DNA of 7,108 bases, from the NCBI GenBank assembly GCA_900770535.1, contig CAAHDV010000239.1, forward strand, positions 1 through 7,108, in the 5' to 3' direction. Origin of the DNA: Lachnospiraceae bacterium. GTDB taxonomy: Bacteria > Bacillota > Clostridia > Lachnospirales > Lachnospiraceae. Numbering within the stretch: position 1 is the stretch's first letter; the number at the start of each line of letters is the position of its first letter. This document shows positions 1 through 5,856 of the stretch, in pieces. Under the pieces are notes generated by a model. It worked only from the letters and a program-made list of their open reading frames with translations. It searched no databases and was not told where the DNA came from. A program made the translations under genes and the position numbers.

Positions 1-1
1 A

Positions 2-1315
2 AAGATGCCGGAAGAGGAAGATATGCCGTTTGGTCCGGGCGCGGCAGAATGCCTGGATACGGCCCTGGATATGGCCGAGGGGTACGGCTTTGAAACCTGT
101 GATTACGACGGATATGTTGGCTGCGTGGACATGAATGAGCTTCCGAAGCAGCTTGATATTCTGGCGCATCTGGATGTAGTCCCGGCAGGAGAAGGCTGGA
201 CGGTGACAAAGCCGTTTAAACCGGTACTCAAAGATGGAAAACTGTATGGACGCGGCACTGCGGATGACAAGGGACCGGCTGTGGCAGCTCTTTACGCCAT
301 GCGCGCGGTCAAAGAGCTGGGCATTCCGTTAAAGAAAAATGTGCGCCTGATCCTGGGTACCGATGAGGAATGCGGCAGCAGCGACATCGAGCACTACTAC
401 AGTATGGAGAAAGAGGCCCCGATGACCTTTTCTCCGGATGCGGCTTATCCGCTGGTAAACACCGAGAAGGGACGTTTCCCGGGTCATTTCACTGCAAAGT
501 TTGAGGCTTCTGAAGCGCTTCCGAGACTGGTTTCCATCAAGGCCGGAACCAAGGTCAATGTAGTTCCGGGTAAGGCACGGGCAGCCGTAGAAGGTTTTGC
601 CATGACCGCTCTGGAGGCAGCTGCGGCAGAGACGGAGAAAGAGACTGGAATTCATTTTGATTTTGAGGCGGACGGCACGTTTACCGCAGTAACCGCGACC
701 GGTGTCGGCGCCCATGCGTCTACCCCGGAAGTGGGCAACAATGCCCTGACCGGTCTTCTGGCATTTCTTGGAAAGCTGGACTTTGCGGCATGTCCGCAGA
801 TTGACATGGTAAGAAAGGCAGCTGCTCTGATTCCACATGGTGATGTAAACGGAAACACGCTGGGCGTGTTCATGGAAGATGAGCTTTCCGGCAAAATGAC
901 GCTGTCCTTCAATATGCTGACGGTAGACGCCGGAAGCCTGGACGGTAAGTTTGACAGCCGTGTACCGGTATGTGGCAATGATGAGAACGTGCTGGAGGTT
1001 GTGCGCAGCCGCATGGCAGAGCAGGGAATCACCCTGTTGAATAAAGCCATGATCCCGCCGCATCATGTATCGGAGGATTCTCATTTTGTAAAGACCTTAT
1101 TAAAGGCGTTTGAGACCTACACCGGACGCAAGGGTGAGTGCCAGGCTATGGGCGGCGGCACCTATGTGCATCATTTAAAGAATGGCGTGGCATTCGGCGC
1201 AGCTATGCCGGAGACGGACAACAAGATGCATGGGCCGGACGAGTTTGCGGTACTTGATGAGCTTTTGGTCAGCGCCAAGATTTTTGCGCAGGCCATTGTG
1301 GATCTGTGCGGCTGA
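2..1315 (+). CDS. M20-family metallodipeptidase, PepV/Sapep-like (5' partial)
   Basis: This is a zinc-dependent cytoplasmic dipeptidase of the PepV/Sapep group of family M20, which cleaves a range of dipeptides and so supplies free amino acids. Counting from the ATG at 5, the full catalytic set is visible: HLDVVP (His55, Asp57), GRGTADDKGP with a bridging Asp near 87, GTDEECGSS with the Glu121/Glu122 pair, FSPDAAYP (Asp145), GVGAHAS (His237 of the lid/dimer domain) and MHGPDE (His409). The frame is open to the window edge, and the ATG at 5 lies inside the conserved N-terminal stretch just before the MPFGPG motif. Family members are about 460-470 residues, so roughly 30-40 residues are probably missing and this ATG is not the real start. 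A terminator follows the stop codon, so the gene is probably not cotranscribed with the sulfur genes. The family call is secure; the exact substrate is not. Confidence 0.93.
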   Translation, partial: KMPEEEDMPFGPGAAECLDTALDMAEGYGFETCDYDGYVGCVDMNELPKQLDILAHLDVVPAGEGWTVTKPFKPVLKDGKLYGRGTADDKGPAVAALYAMRAVKELGIPLKKNVRLILGTDEECGSSDIEHYYSMEKEAPMTFSPDAAYPLVNTEKGRFPGHFTAKFEASEALPRLVSIKAGTKVNVVPGKARAAVEGFAMTALEAAAAETEKETGIHFDFEADGTFTAVTATGVGAHASTPEVGNNALTGLLAFLGKLDFAACPQIDMVRKAAALIPHGDVNGNTLGVFMEDELSGKMTLSFNMLTVDAGSLDGKFDSRVPVCGNDENVLEVVRSRMAEQGITLLNKAMIPPHHVSEDSHFVKTLLKAFETYTGRKGECQAMGGGTYVHHLKNGVAFGAAMPETDNKMHGPDEFAVLDELLVSAKIFAQAIVDLCG

Positions 1316-1334
1316 TTGCGTGAGCGCTCAGCAA
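1316..1334. other. Short palindrome just after the peptidase stop codon
   Basis: TGAGCGCTCA (1321-1330) is a perfect 10-bp palindrome. It is flanked by TTGC (1316-1319) and GCAA (1331-1334), which extend the symmetry with one unpaired G at 1320. It starts on the base after the stop codon. It could be a weak RNA hairpin or a dimer-binding site, and nothing in the sequence decides between these. It has no T-run, and a much better terminator lies 40 bases downstream. Confidence 0.4.
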
Positions 1335-1375
1335 CAGATGAAAGTCGTGAACTGAAAACAGGATAGAGACAAGTG

Positions 1376-1418
1376 AGGAGAAACTTTCTGACAACAGAGG
1401 GTTTCTCCTTTTTATTTT
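1376..1418 (+). terminator. Intrinsic terminator of the peptidase gene
   Basis: Arms 1376-1390 and 1395-1409 form a 15-bp stem (two G-U pairs) closed by the tetraloop ACAA. The core is AGGAGAAAC against GTTTCTCCT. A T-rich tract (TTTTTATTTT, with bases 1409-1418 all T except A1414) follows directly. There is no matching A-run on the left, so it should act only on rightward transcription. It separates the peptidase from the sulfur cluster. Confidence 0.92.
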
Positions 1419-1451
1419 GCATGAAATTGTATTTATAAAAAAACACCTATA

Positions 1452-1472
1452 AACCTATTGACATAGTGGGTT
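1452..1472. promoter_or_regulatory. Candidate operator: AACC-N13-GGTT dyad over the -35 box
   Basis: These 21 bases read AACC, 13 bases, GGTT. They are symmetric about base 1462, matching at 6 of 10 half-site positions (AACC-N-A-N-T). An internal CTAT-TGAC-ATAG repeat (1455-1466) and an extra CCTAT copy at 1446-1450 lie in the same place. The dyad covers the -35 hexamer, where a bound repressor would block RNA polymerase. An Rrf2-family regulator is encoded downstream in the same cluster, so autoregulation is a reasonable inference. I did not match it to a database motif. Confidence 0.5.
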
Positions 1473-1486
1473 GAAGGAATTATAAT
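1458..1486 (+). promoter_or_regulatory. Sigma-A promoter of the metY-cysK-rrf2 cluster
   Basis: TTGACA (1458-1463) and TATAAT (1481-1486) are both perfect consensus hexamers, separated by exactly 17 bp. Transcription should start near 1493, leaving an untranslated leader of about 98 bases before the O-acetylhomoserine sulfhydrylase start. I see no SAM riboswitch or T-box features in that leader. So strong a promoter usually needs a repressor, in keeping with the overlapping dyad. Confidence 0.9.
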
Positions 1487-1590
1487 ACTGAACAACGAAA
1501 CACCTACAGAGATACAGGGTAATTCAAAAAATGAGTTACCGAACAGGCGAAAAAGACGTAAGGATGAATTTGGAAAGGCAGGTACATACC

Positions 1591-2877
1591 ATGAGCAAAA
1601 ATTATAAGTTTGAAACCCTTCAGCTTCACGTAGGACAGGAAAACGCAGATCCGGCAACGGATTCCAGAGCTGTTCCGATTTATGCAACTACCTCTTATGT
1701 ATTCAAAGATTCCGCACAGGCAGCAGGTCGTTTCGGTCTGACTGAGCCGGGTAACATTTACACCAGACTGATGAACCCGACTTCCGACGTATTCGAGAAG
1801 AGAGTCGCAGCCTTAGAGGGCGGCATTGGCGCACTGGCAACCGCATCCGGTTCCGCAGCCATCGCTTACGCAATCCAGAACATCGCAAAGGCAGGAGACC
1901 ACATCGTATCTTCCACCAACCTGTACGGCGGAACTACCAACCTGTTTGAGAACACTCTGCCGGAGCAGGGAATCACAGCTACCCTGGTAGATCCTGCAGA
2001 TCCGGAAAACTTCGAGAAAGCGATTCAGCCGAACACCAAGCTTCTCTATGCAGAGACTCTTGGCAACCCGAACTCGGATGTGGTAGATCTGGAAGCAATC
2101 GGAGAGATTGCCCACCGCCACGGCATTCCGTTCATCGTAGACAGCACCTTCGCTACTCCGTATCTCTTACGTCCGCTGGAGCACGGCGCTGATATCGTGG
2201 TTCATTCCGCTACTAAGTTCATGGGCGGCCACGGAACCGTCATGGGCGGCGTGGTTGTAGATGGTGGTAAGTTTGACTGGACCCAGAACGACAAGTTCCC
2301 GGGATTAAGCCAGCCGAACCCTTCTTACCACGGCATCGTGTTCACAGAGGCATGCGGAAATGCGGCTTACATTACAAAACTCCGCACCACGCTGATGAGA
2401 GACCTGGGCGCAACCATTTCCCCGTTCAACTCCTTCCTGTTACTGCAGGGCTTGGAGACTCTGTCCTTAAGAGTAGAGCGCCACGTGGAGAACGCGCTGA
2501 AGGTAGTGGAGTTCTTAAAGAACCATCCGCAGGTAGAGAAAGTAAACCATCCGTCCCTGGCTACCGGACGTCAGAAAGAGCTGTATGACCGCTACTTCCC
2601 GAACGGCGCAGGTTCCATCTTCACTTTCGAGATCAAGGGTGATGTCAATACCGCAAAGAAATTCACCGAGAGCCTGGAGTTATTCTCCCTGCTGGCAAAC
2701 GTGGCTGATGTGAAGTCCCTGGTTATCCATCCGGCATCCACCACCCACTCCCAGTTAGACGAGGAAGGCCTGCTGGCATGCGGCATCAAGCCAACCACCA
2801 TCCGCCTTTCCATCGGTACTGAGCACATCGATGACATTATTGACGACCTGAAACATGGTTTTGAGGCAGTAAAATAA
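1591..2877 (+). CDS. metY: O-acetylhomoserine sulfhydrylase (O-acetylhomoserine aminocarboxypropyltransferase)
   Basis: This cytoplasmic PLP enzyme of the Cys/Met-metabolism family joins sulfide to O-acetylhomoserine to give homocysteine, the direct-sulfhydrylation route to methionine. The 428-residue product has the expected length. Visible are the N-terminal [20 protein letters not shown] (Tyr57, Arg59, which contact the phosphate of the neighbouring subunit's PLP), VDSTFATP (Asp184 against the pyridine nitrogen), HSATKFMGG (PLP Schiff-base Lys209) and the C-terminal [14 protein letters not shown]. The length and the LQLHVGQE start distinguish it from cystathionine gamma-synthase or beta-lyase, which are about 380-400 residues. 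In-frame ATGs lie upstream at 1531 and 1564, but family members begin at [10 protein letters not shown], and an AGG 8 bases upstream (1580-1582, after GGAAAGG) serves the start at 1591. It is first in the cluster, 115 bases before cysK. Low activity on O-acetylserine is possible. Confidence 0.93.
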   Translation: MSKNYKFETLQLHVGQENADPATDSRAVPIYATTSYVFKDSAQAAGRFGLTEPGNIYTRLMNPTSDVFEKRVAALEGGIGALATASGSAAIAYAIQNIAKAGDHIVSSTNLYGGTTNLFENTLPEQGITATLVDPADPENFEKAIQPNTKLLYAETLGNPNSDVVDLEAIGEIAHRHGIPFIVDSTFATPYLLRPLEHGADIVVHSATKFMGGHGTVMGGVVVDGGKFDWTQNDKFPGLSQPNPSYHGIVFTEACGNAAYITKLRTTLMRDLGATISPFNSFLLLQGLETLSLRVERHVENALKVVEFLKNHPQVEKVNHPSLATGRQKELYDRYFPNGAGSIFTFEIKGDVNTAKKFTESLELFSLLANVADVKSLVIHPASTTHSQLDEEGLLACGIKPTTIRLSIGTEHIDDIIDDLKHGFEAVK

Positions 2878-2884
2878 GCTGCGT

Positions 2885-2933
2885 GAAAAGCCTGGGCGCC
2901 GCGCTTTTCCCCCCACATACAGAGCGTGGCGCC
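2885..2933 (+). other. Overlapping hairpins between metY and cysK
   Basis: Two stems compete. GAAAAGC (2885-2891) can pair with GCTTTTC (2903-2909). GGCGCCGCGCT (2895-2905) can pair over 11 bp, one of them G-U, with AGCGTGGCGCC (2923-2933). The arms overlap at 2903-2905, so only one can form fully. Neither is followed by a T-run, so neither is a standard terminator and read-through into cysK is expected. They may affect RNA processing or stability, or set the ratio of the two enzymes. I see no convincing promoter with correct spacing in the rest of this gap. Confidence 0.55.
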
Positions 2934-2977
2934 TGTAACATTCAGAGACTGACAGAATAAAAAACGTTATACATCGC

Positions 2978-2984
2978 AAGGAGG
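2978..2984 (+). promoter_or_regulatory. Ribosome binding site that fixes the cysK start
   Basis: AAGGAGG is 8 bases before the ATG at 2993 but only 2 bases before the ATG at 2987. The spacing favours the downstream ATG, giving the N-terminus [10 protein letters not shown]. Confidence 0.85.
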
Positions 2985-2992
2985 ACATGACT

Positions 2993-3925
2993 ATGGCAAA
3001 CATTTACACTTCCGCAGACCAGCTGATCGGAAAGACTCCTCTTCTGGAGCTTACAAATATTGAGAAAAAATTTGGCTTAAAAGCAAAGATTCTGGCAAAG
3101 CTGGAGTATTTTAACCCGGCCGGTTCCGTAAAGGACCGTATTGCAAAAGCCATGATCGACGCGGCAGAAAAGAACGGCCAGTTAAAGCCGGATTCCGTGA
3201 TCATTGAGCCGACCTCCGGTAATACCGGAATTGGCCTGGCTTCCGTGGCAGCAGCACGCGGATACCGCATCATCATTGTTATGCCGGAGACCATGTCCGT
3301 GGAGCGCCGCCAGTTAATGAAAGCTTATGGCGCTGAACTGGTTCTGACCGAAGGCGCAAAGGGCATGAAGGGTGCCATCGCAAAGGCCGATGAGCTGGCA
3401 AAGGAGATCCCGAACGCATTCGTGACCGGACAGTTCGTAAACCCGGCAAACCCGAAAGCGCATTTTGAGACCACCGGCCCGGAAATCTGGGAAGACACCG
3501 ACGGTCAGGTAGACTATTTTGTAGCAGGTGTTGGCACCGGCGGAACCATTACCGGAACCGGCAATTTCTTAAAATCCAAGAATCCGGATGTTAAGGTTGT
3601 CGCAGTAGAGCCGGAAACTTCCGCAGTGCTTTCCACCGGTGTGGCAGGCGCGCACAAGATTCAGGGAATCGGCGCAGGCTTCGTGCCGGAGGTACTGGAT
3701 ACCAAAGTTTATGACGAGATCATTCCGGTCAGCAACGATGACGCGTTCGCAACCGGCAAGGAAATCGGTAAAAATGAAGGCGTACTGGTAGGAATTTCTT
3801 CCGGTGCCGCAGCATGGGCAGCCATTGAACTGGCAAAACGCCCGGAGAACGAGGGCAAGACGATTGTAGTGCTTCTTCCGGATACCGGAGACCGCTATCT
3901 GTCCACCCCGTTATTTGCAGACTAA
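2993..3925 (+). CDS. cysK: Cysteine synthase A (O-acetylserine sulfhydrylase)
   Basis: This cytoplasmic PLP enzyme makes L-cysteine from O-acetylserine and sulfide. The 310-residue product has normal CysK length. Landmarks are GKTPLLEL near the start, NPAGSVKDR with PLP Lys47, the substrate loop TSGNTG (74-79), the PLP phosphate cup GTGGT (181-185), [12 protein letters not shown] (221-232), GISSGAA (268-273) and DTGDRYLST (297-305). There is no C-terminal CBS domain, so it is not cystathionine beta-synthase. CysK fits better than CysM because of TSGNTG with [10 protein letters not shown]. It lies between metY and the Rrf2 regulator, 30 bases from the latter. In Bacillus subtilis, CysK binds the Rrf2-type repressor CymR and helps it sense O-acetylserine. 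The adjacency here suggests, without proving, a similar partnership. Confidence 0.95.
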   Translation: MANIYTSADQLIGKTPLLELTNIEKKFGLKAKILAKLEYFNPAGSVKDRIAKAMIDAAEKNGQLKPDSVIIEPTSGNTGIGLASVAAARGYRIIIVMPETMSVERRQLMKAYGAELVLTEGAKGMKGAIAKADELAKEIPNAFVTGQFVNPANPKAHFETTGPEIWEDTDGQVDYFVAGVGTGGTITGTGNFLKSKNPDVKVVAVEPETSAVLSTGVAGAHKIQGIGAGFVPEVLDTKVYDEIIPVSNDDAFATGKEIGKNEGVLVGISSGAAAWAAIELAKRPENEGKTIVVLLPDTGDRYLSTPLFAD

Positions 3926-3955
3926 TTTAAGAAAGAAAAGGATGGTTTGGGGATT

Positions 3956-4384
3956 ATGATGATTTCAACAAGAGGAAGATATGCACTGCGCGTCATGGTA
4001 GATCTGGCAGAACATGCCACCGGGGCGTTCACGCCTTTAAAGGAGGTGGCAGAGCGGCAGGATATCTCCCAGAAGTATCTGGAATCCATCATGTCCAACC
4101 TGTCCAAATCTGGTTTTGTGGAAGGGGCTCAGGGAAAGGGCGGCGGCTACCGCCTTGTGAGGGAGCCGGAGGAGTACAAAGTTGGCGAAATTCTGCGCCT
4201 GACCGAAGGATCCCTGGCTCCGGTAGCCTGTCTGGAGGCGGATGCCAAACCCTGCGCCATGTCTCCGCACTGCCGGACCCTTCCCATGTGGAACCGCCTC
4301 AATCATGTGATCAATGAATTTTTTGACAGCTACACCATCGCCGATCTCATGCAGACCGAGGATGGAGGGGACTATGTGATTTAA
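3956..4384 (+). CDS. Rrf2-family transcriptional regulator with a cysteine triad (CymR/IscR-like)
   Basis: This 142-residue DNA-binding regulator begins with the family signature ISTRGRYALRVMVDLA. A winged helix-turn-helix follows (recognition region about 26-55, including SQKYLESIMSNL; wing GKGGGYRL at 60-67), then a C-terminal dimer helix. Cys92, Cys100 and Cys106, with His105, sit where IscR holds its Fe-S cluster (Cys92, 98, 104 and His107 in E. coli), so an Fe-S cofactor is plausible. B. subtilis CymR, which controls cysteine metabolism, lacks this triad. Position after cysK suggests control of the metY-cysK cluster, perhaps through the dyad at 1452-1472. Starts at 3956 (MMIST) and 3959 (MIST) are both possible. 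The best ribosome site (AAGG, 3938-3941) is rather distant, implying modest translation. The family is certain; the sensed signal is inferred. Confidence 0.9.
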   Translation: MMISTRGRYALRVMVDLAEHATGAFTPLKEVAERQDISQKYLESIMSNLSKSGFVEGAQGKGGGYRLVREPEEYKVGEILRLTEGSLAPVACLEADAKPCAMSPHCRTLPMWNRLNHVINEFFDSYTIADLMQTEDGGDYVI

Positions 4385-4397
4385 GTTTGAGGTGCCA

Positions 4398-4520
4398 GAC
4401 AACGGTCGGAGCAAACTGCCGTGCTTGCACGAAGCAGTTTGGGACAACGTTGGCTGATAGGGCGAACGCCCGTCAGCGAGGAAATGCGAAGCATTTTCGA
4501 GCTTGCACCGTAAAATTGTC
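4398..4520. repeat. Three-hairpin structured element of unknown type
   Basis: This compact noncoding element starts 13 bases after the regulator's stop codon. An outer stem joins GACAACGGT (4398-4406) to ACCG (4507-4510) and TTGTC (4516-4520), with TAAAA bulged. Inside are three hairpins. First, CAAACTGCCGTG with CACG-AA-GCAGTTTG (4412-4441, 12 bp). Second, GCTGA...TCAGC around GGGC-GAAC-GCCC (4453-4477). Third, GGAAATGC-GAA-GCATTTTC (4480-4498). GACAACG occurs twice (4398, 4443), as does GCTTGCAC (4423, 4501). There is no T-run, so it is not a standard terminator. It could be a palindromic extragenic repeat, a small non-autonomous mobile element, or a structured RNA. It ends 9 bases before the -35 box of the next promoter. 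Only the folding is visible; the identity is open. Confidence 0.65.
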
Positions 4521-4529
4521 AGAATAACC

Positions 4530-4558
4530 TTGACAAACACACCCACCCGGCGTACAAT
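4530..4558 (+). promoter_or_regulatory. Sigma-A promoter of the met leader and metNIQ
   Basis: TTGACA (4530-4535), a 17-bp spacer and TACAAT (4553-4558) make a strong vegetative promoter. The expected start near 4565 leaves about 43 bases before the leader-peptide ATG. The dyad found at the metY promoter is absent, so the two units seem to be controlled differently. Confidence 0.88.
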
Positions 4559-4607
4559 ACGCCACATAGGGTAGTAGTATAAGAACTACGGAAACGAGGA
4601 ACCAGCT

Positions 4608-4706
4608 ATGACTCAGAATAAGACCATGCAGATGAATATGGTTATGATGTGCGGCATGATGATGGACATGTGCCGTATGTTCGTATGCAATCAATTTCAT
4701 CAGTAA
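4608..4706 (+). CDS. Met/Cys-rich 32-residue leader peptide of the metNIQ operon
   Basis: This small ORF has a clear ribosome site (GAGGA, 4596-4600, 7 bases before the ATG). It encodes MTQNKTMQMNMVMMCGMMMD followed by MCRMFVCNQFHQ. Eleven of 32 residues are Met (codons 1, 7, 9, 11, 13, 14, 17, 18, 19, 21, 24) and three are Cys (15, 22, 27), an extreme bias in a short peptide ahead of a methionine transporter. It sits between a strong promoter and a terminator, and its stop codon falls inside the proposed antiterminator arm. By analogy with trp, his and leu leaders, the ribosome's progress through Met codons would report the supply of charged elongator tRNA-Met. It has no signal peptide or recognisable domain. 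A metal-binding peptide is an alternative, but the position and the RNA pairings favour a leader. It is too short for ordinary gene callers. Confidence 0.85.
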   Translation: MTQNKTMQMNMVMMCGMMMDMCRMFVCNQFHQ

Positions 4707-4791
4707 TCTGCAAGGTCAGGAAAGAGCATAGAAGAAGCATAAAATCAGAAGCAAGAACACATTCTAAGCCGTAAGCCTGTTGCAGGTTTAC
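4622..4791 (+). promoter_or_regulatory. Attenuator: alternative RNA stems (regions 1:2 and 2:3)
   Basis: Two pairings compete with the terminator. Stem 1:2 joins GACC-A-TGCAGAT (4622-4633, leader codons 5-9) to ATCTGCA-A-GGTC (4706-4717): 11 pairs and one A-A mismatch. Stem 2:3 joins GTAATCTGCAAGGTCAGG (4703-4720) to CCTGTTGCAGGTTTAC (4776-4791): 15 pairs, one of them G-U, with GGT and a single T bulged. Region 3 spans the top of the terminator hairpin, so stem 2:3 prevents termination. A ribosome waiting at Met codons 7-14 covers region 1, frees region 2 and allows antitermination. One reaching the stop codon (4704-4706) covers region 2 and lets the terminator form. Without translation, stem 1:2 also favours termination. 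The base pairs are seen directly; the mechanism is inferred. Energies were not computed. Confidence 0.75.
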
Positions 4792-4805
4792 GGCTTTTTG
4801 TTTTT
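4766..4805 (+). terminator. Intrinsic terminator in the metN leader (attenuator terminator)
   Basis: AAGCCGTAAGCCTG (4766-4779) pairs with CAGGTTTACGGCTT (4783-4796) over 14 bp, one of them G-U, with a TTG loop. TTTTTGTTTTT (4795-4805) follows. It lies 59 bases after the leader stop codon and 31 bases before metN. A strong terminator in front of the gene it would silence, with its own promoter upstream, is the mark of attenuation. Confidence 0.92.
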
Positions 4806-4836
4806 CGTTTTCGTAAAGCAGGGAAAGGAAAAGAAA

Positions 4837-5856
4837 ATGGCATTAGAGGAAACCATCATCCAGTTAAAGCACATGGGCAAGGAATTTAAGACGGCCAACG
4901 GGCCGGTGAAAGCCCTCGATGACATTAATCTGGAAATCAAACGGGGAGAAATCTTCGGAATCATCGGTCTTTCCGGCGCGGGAAAGAGTACCCTGGTGCG
5001 CTGTATCAACATGCTGGAGATTCCAACCTCCGGCGAGGTATTGTTTGAGGGTGAAAATCTGGCGGCATTAAGTGAGGCGGGCCAGAGAAAGGCAAGACAG
5101 TCCATGGGCATGATCTTCCAGCAATTCAACCTGCTGGCCCAGAGAAATATTCTCCGGAATGTATGCTTCCCCATGGAGATTGCGGGAGCTCCAAAGCAGC
5201 AGGCGAAAGCGCGGGCCATGGAGCTGTTAAAGCTGGTTGGACTGGAAGACAGGGCAAAAGCCTATCCGGCACAGCTTTCCGGCGGACAGCGCCAGAGAGT
5301 TGCCATTGCCCGGGCCATTGCCACCAACCCGAAGGTGCTCCTTTGTGATGAGGCCACCAGCGCGCTGGACCCGAATACCACCAAGTCCATTTTGGAGCTG
5401 ATCAAGCAGATCAACCGGGACTTAGGCATTACGGTCATTGTCATCACCCATGAGATGGCGGTGATTGAAGCCATCTGTGACCGGGTAGCCATTATCGACC
5501 ACAGCCAGATTGCCGAGTCCGGCCGGGTATCGGAAATCTTCTCCGAGCCGAAATCGAAGATTGGACGTCAGCTGATTCTGGGGGACGCGGTGGAAAATGT
5601 GAAGTTTGACAAGTCCAGAAAGATCCGCATCACCTTTGACGGACGCTCCTCCATGGAGCCGGTTCTGGCCAACATGATTTTAGCCAGCAAGGTTCCGGTG
5701 AATATCCTGTACGCTTCCACCAAAGACATTGGAGGCACGGCTTATGGACAGATGATCATTCAGCTTCCGGAGGACGAAGCGGACGCGGCAAGAGCCCTGC
5801 ATTATTTAAAGACCGTGCAGGTGCCGTATGAGGAGGTGAACGGCGATGTTATTTAG
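4837..5856 (+). CDS. metN: Methionine ABC transporter ATP-binding protein MetN
   Basis: This is the cytoplasmic ATPase subunit of the MetNIQ importer for L- and D-methionine. The 339-residue product has the usual MetN length. Motifs in order are Walker A GLSGAGKST (44-52), Q-loop Gln95 in IFQQF, signature LSGGQ (147-151), Walker B VLLCDE with Glu172, and switch His205. A C-terminal NIL domain (about 265-337) carries the Asn289-Ile290-Leu291 motif. In E. coli this domain binds methionine and shuts down transport when internal methionine is high, so feedback on activity may add to the RNA-level control. The start at ATG 4837 (MALEETIIQL) follows AAAGGAA with good spacing. An upstream in-frame TTG at 4780 lies inside the terminator hairpin and is not credible. 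The gene overlaps metI by 11 bases. Confidence 0.96.
   Translation: MALEETIIQLKHMGKEFKTANGPVKALDDINLEIKRGEIFGIIGLSGAGKSTLVRCINMLEIPTSGEVLFEGENLAALSEAGQRKARQSMGMIFQQFNLLAQRNILRNVCFPMEIAGAPKQQAKARAMELLKLVGLEDRAKAYPAQLSGGQRQRVAIARAIATNPKVLLCDEATSALDPNTTKSILELIKQINRDLGITVIVITHEMAVIEAICDRVAIIDHSQIAESGRVSEIFSEPKSKIGRQLILGDAVENVKFDKSRKIRITFDGRSSMEPVLANMILASKVPVNILYASTKDIGGTAYGQMIIQLPEDEADAARALHYLKTVQVPYEEVNGDVI

Noticed and set aside
329..1084. Long reverse-strand open frame opposite the peptidase
   Set aside because: It is the antisense shadow of a gene with complete M20 motifs. It has no ribosome site and no recognisable domain.
1531..1590. N-terminal extension of metY from upstream in-frame ATGs (1531, 1564)
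   Set aside because: Family members begin at [10 protein letters not shown] (ATG 1591). The upstream ATGs lack properly spaced ribosome sites.
2949..2973. Possible promoter before cysK (CTGACA and TATACA)
   Set aside because: The spacer is only about 13 bp, too short for a sigma-A promoter.
4398..4520. Three-hairpin element as terminator of cysK-rrf2, or as a CRISPR array
   Set aside because: No T-run follows any hairpin, and the short internal repeats do not form regular repeat-spacer units.
4037..4567. Reverse-strand open frame across the regulator and the hairpin element
   Set aside because: It covers a clear Rrf2 gene, a structured noncoding element and the met promoter, and its translation shows no family features.
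4780..4836. metN extension from TTG 4780
   Set aside because: It would start inside the terminator hairpin, and the added residues are unlike MetN. ATG 4837 has a well-spaced ribosome site.
4385..4836. T-box or SAM riboswitch upstream of metN
   Set aside because: I looked for the T-box GGUGGNACC sequence and an S-box core and saw neither. The terminator is better explained by the leader-peptide attenuator.
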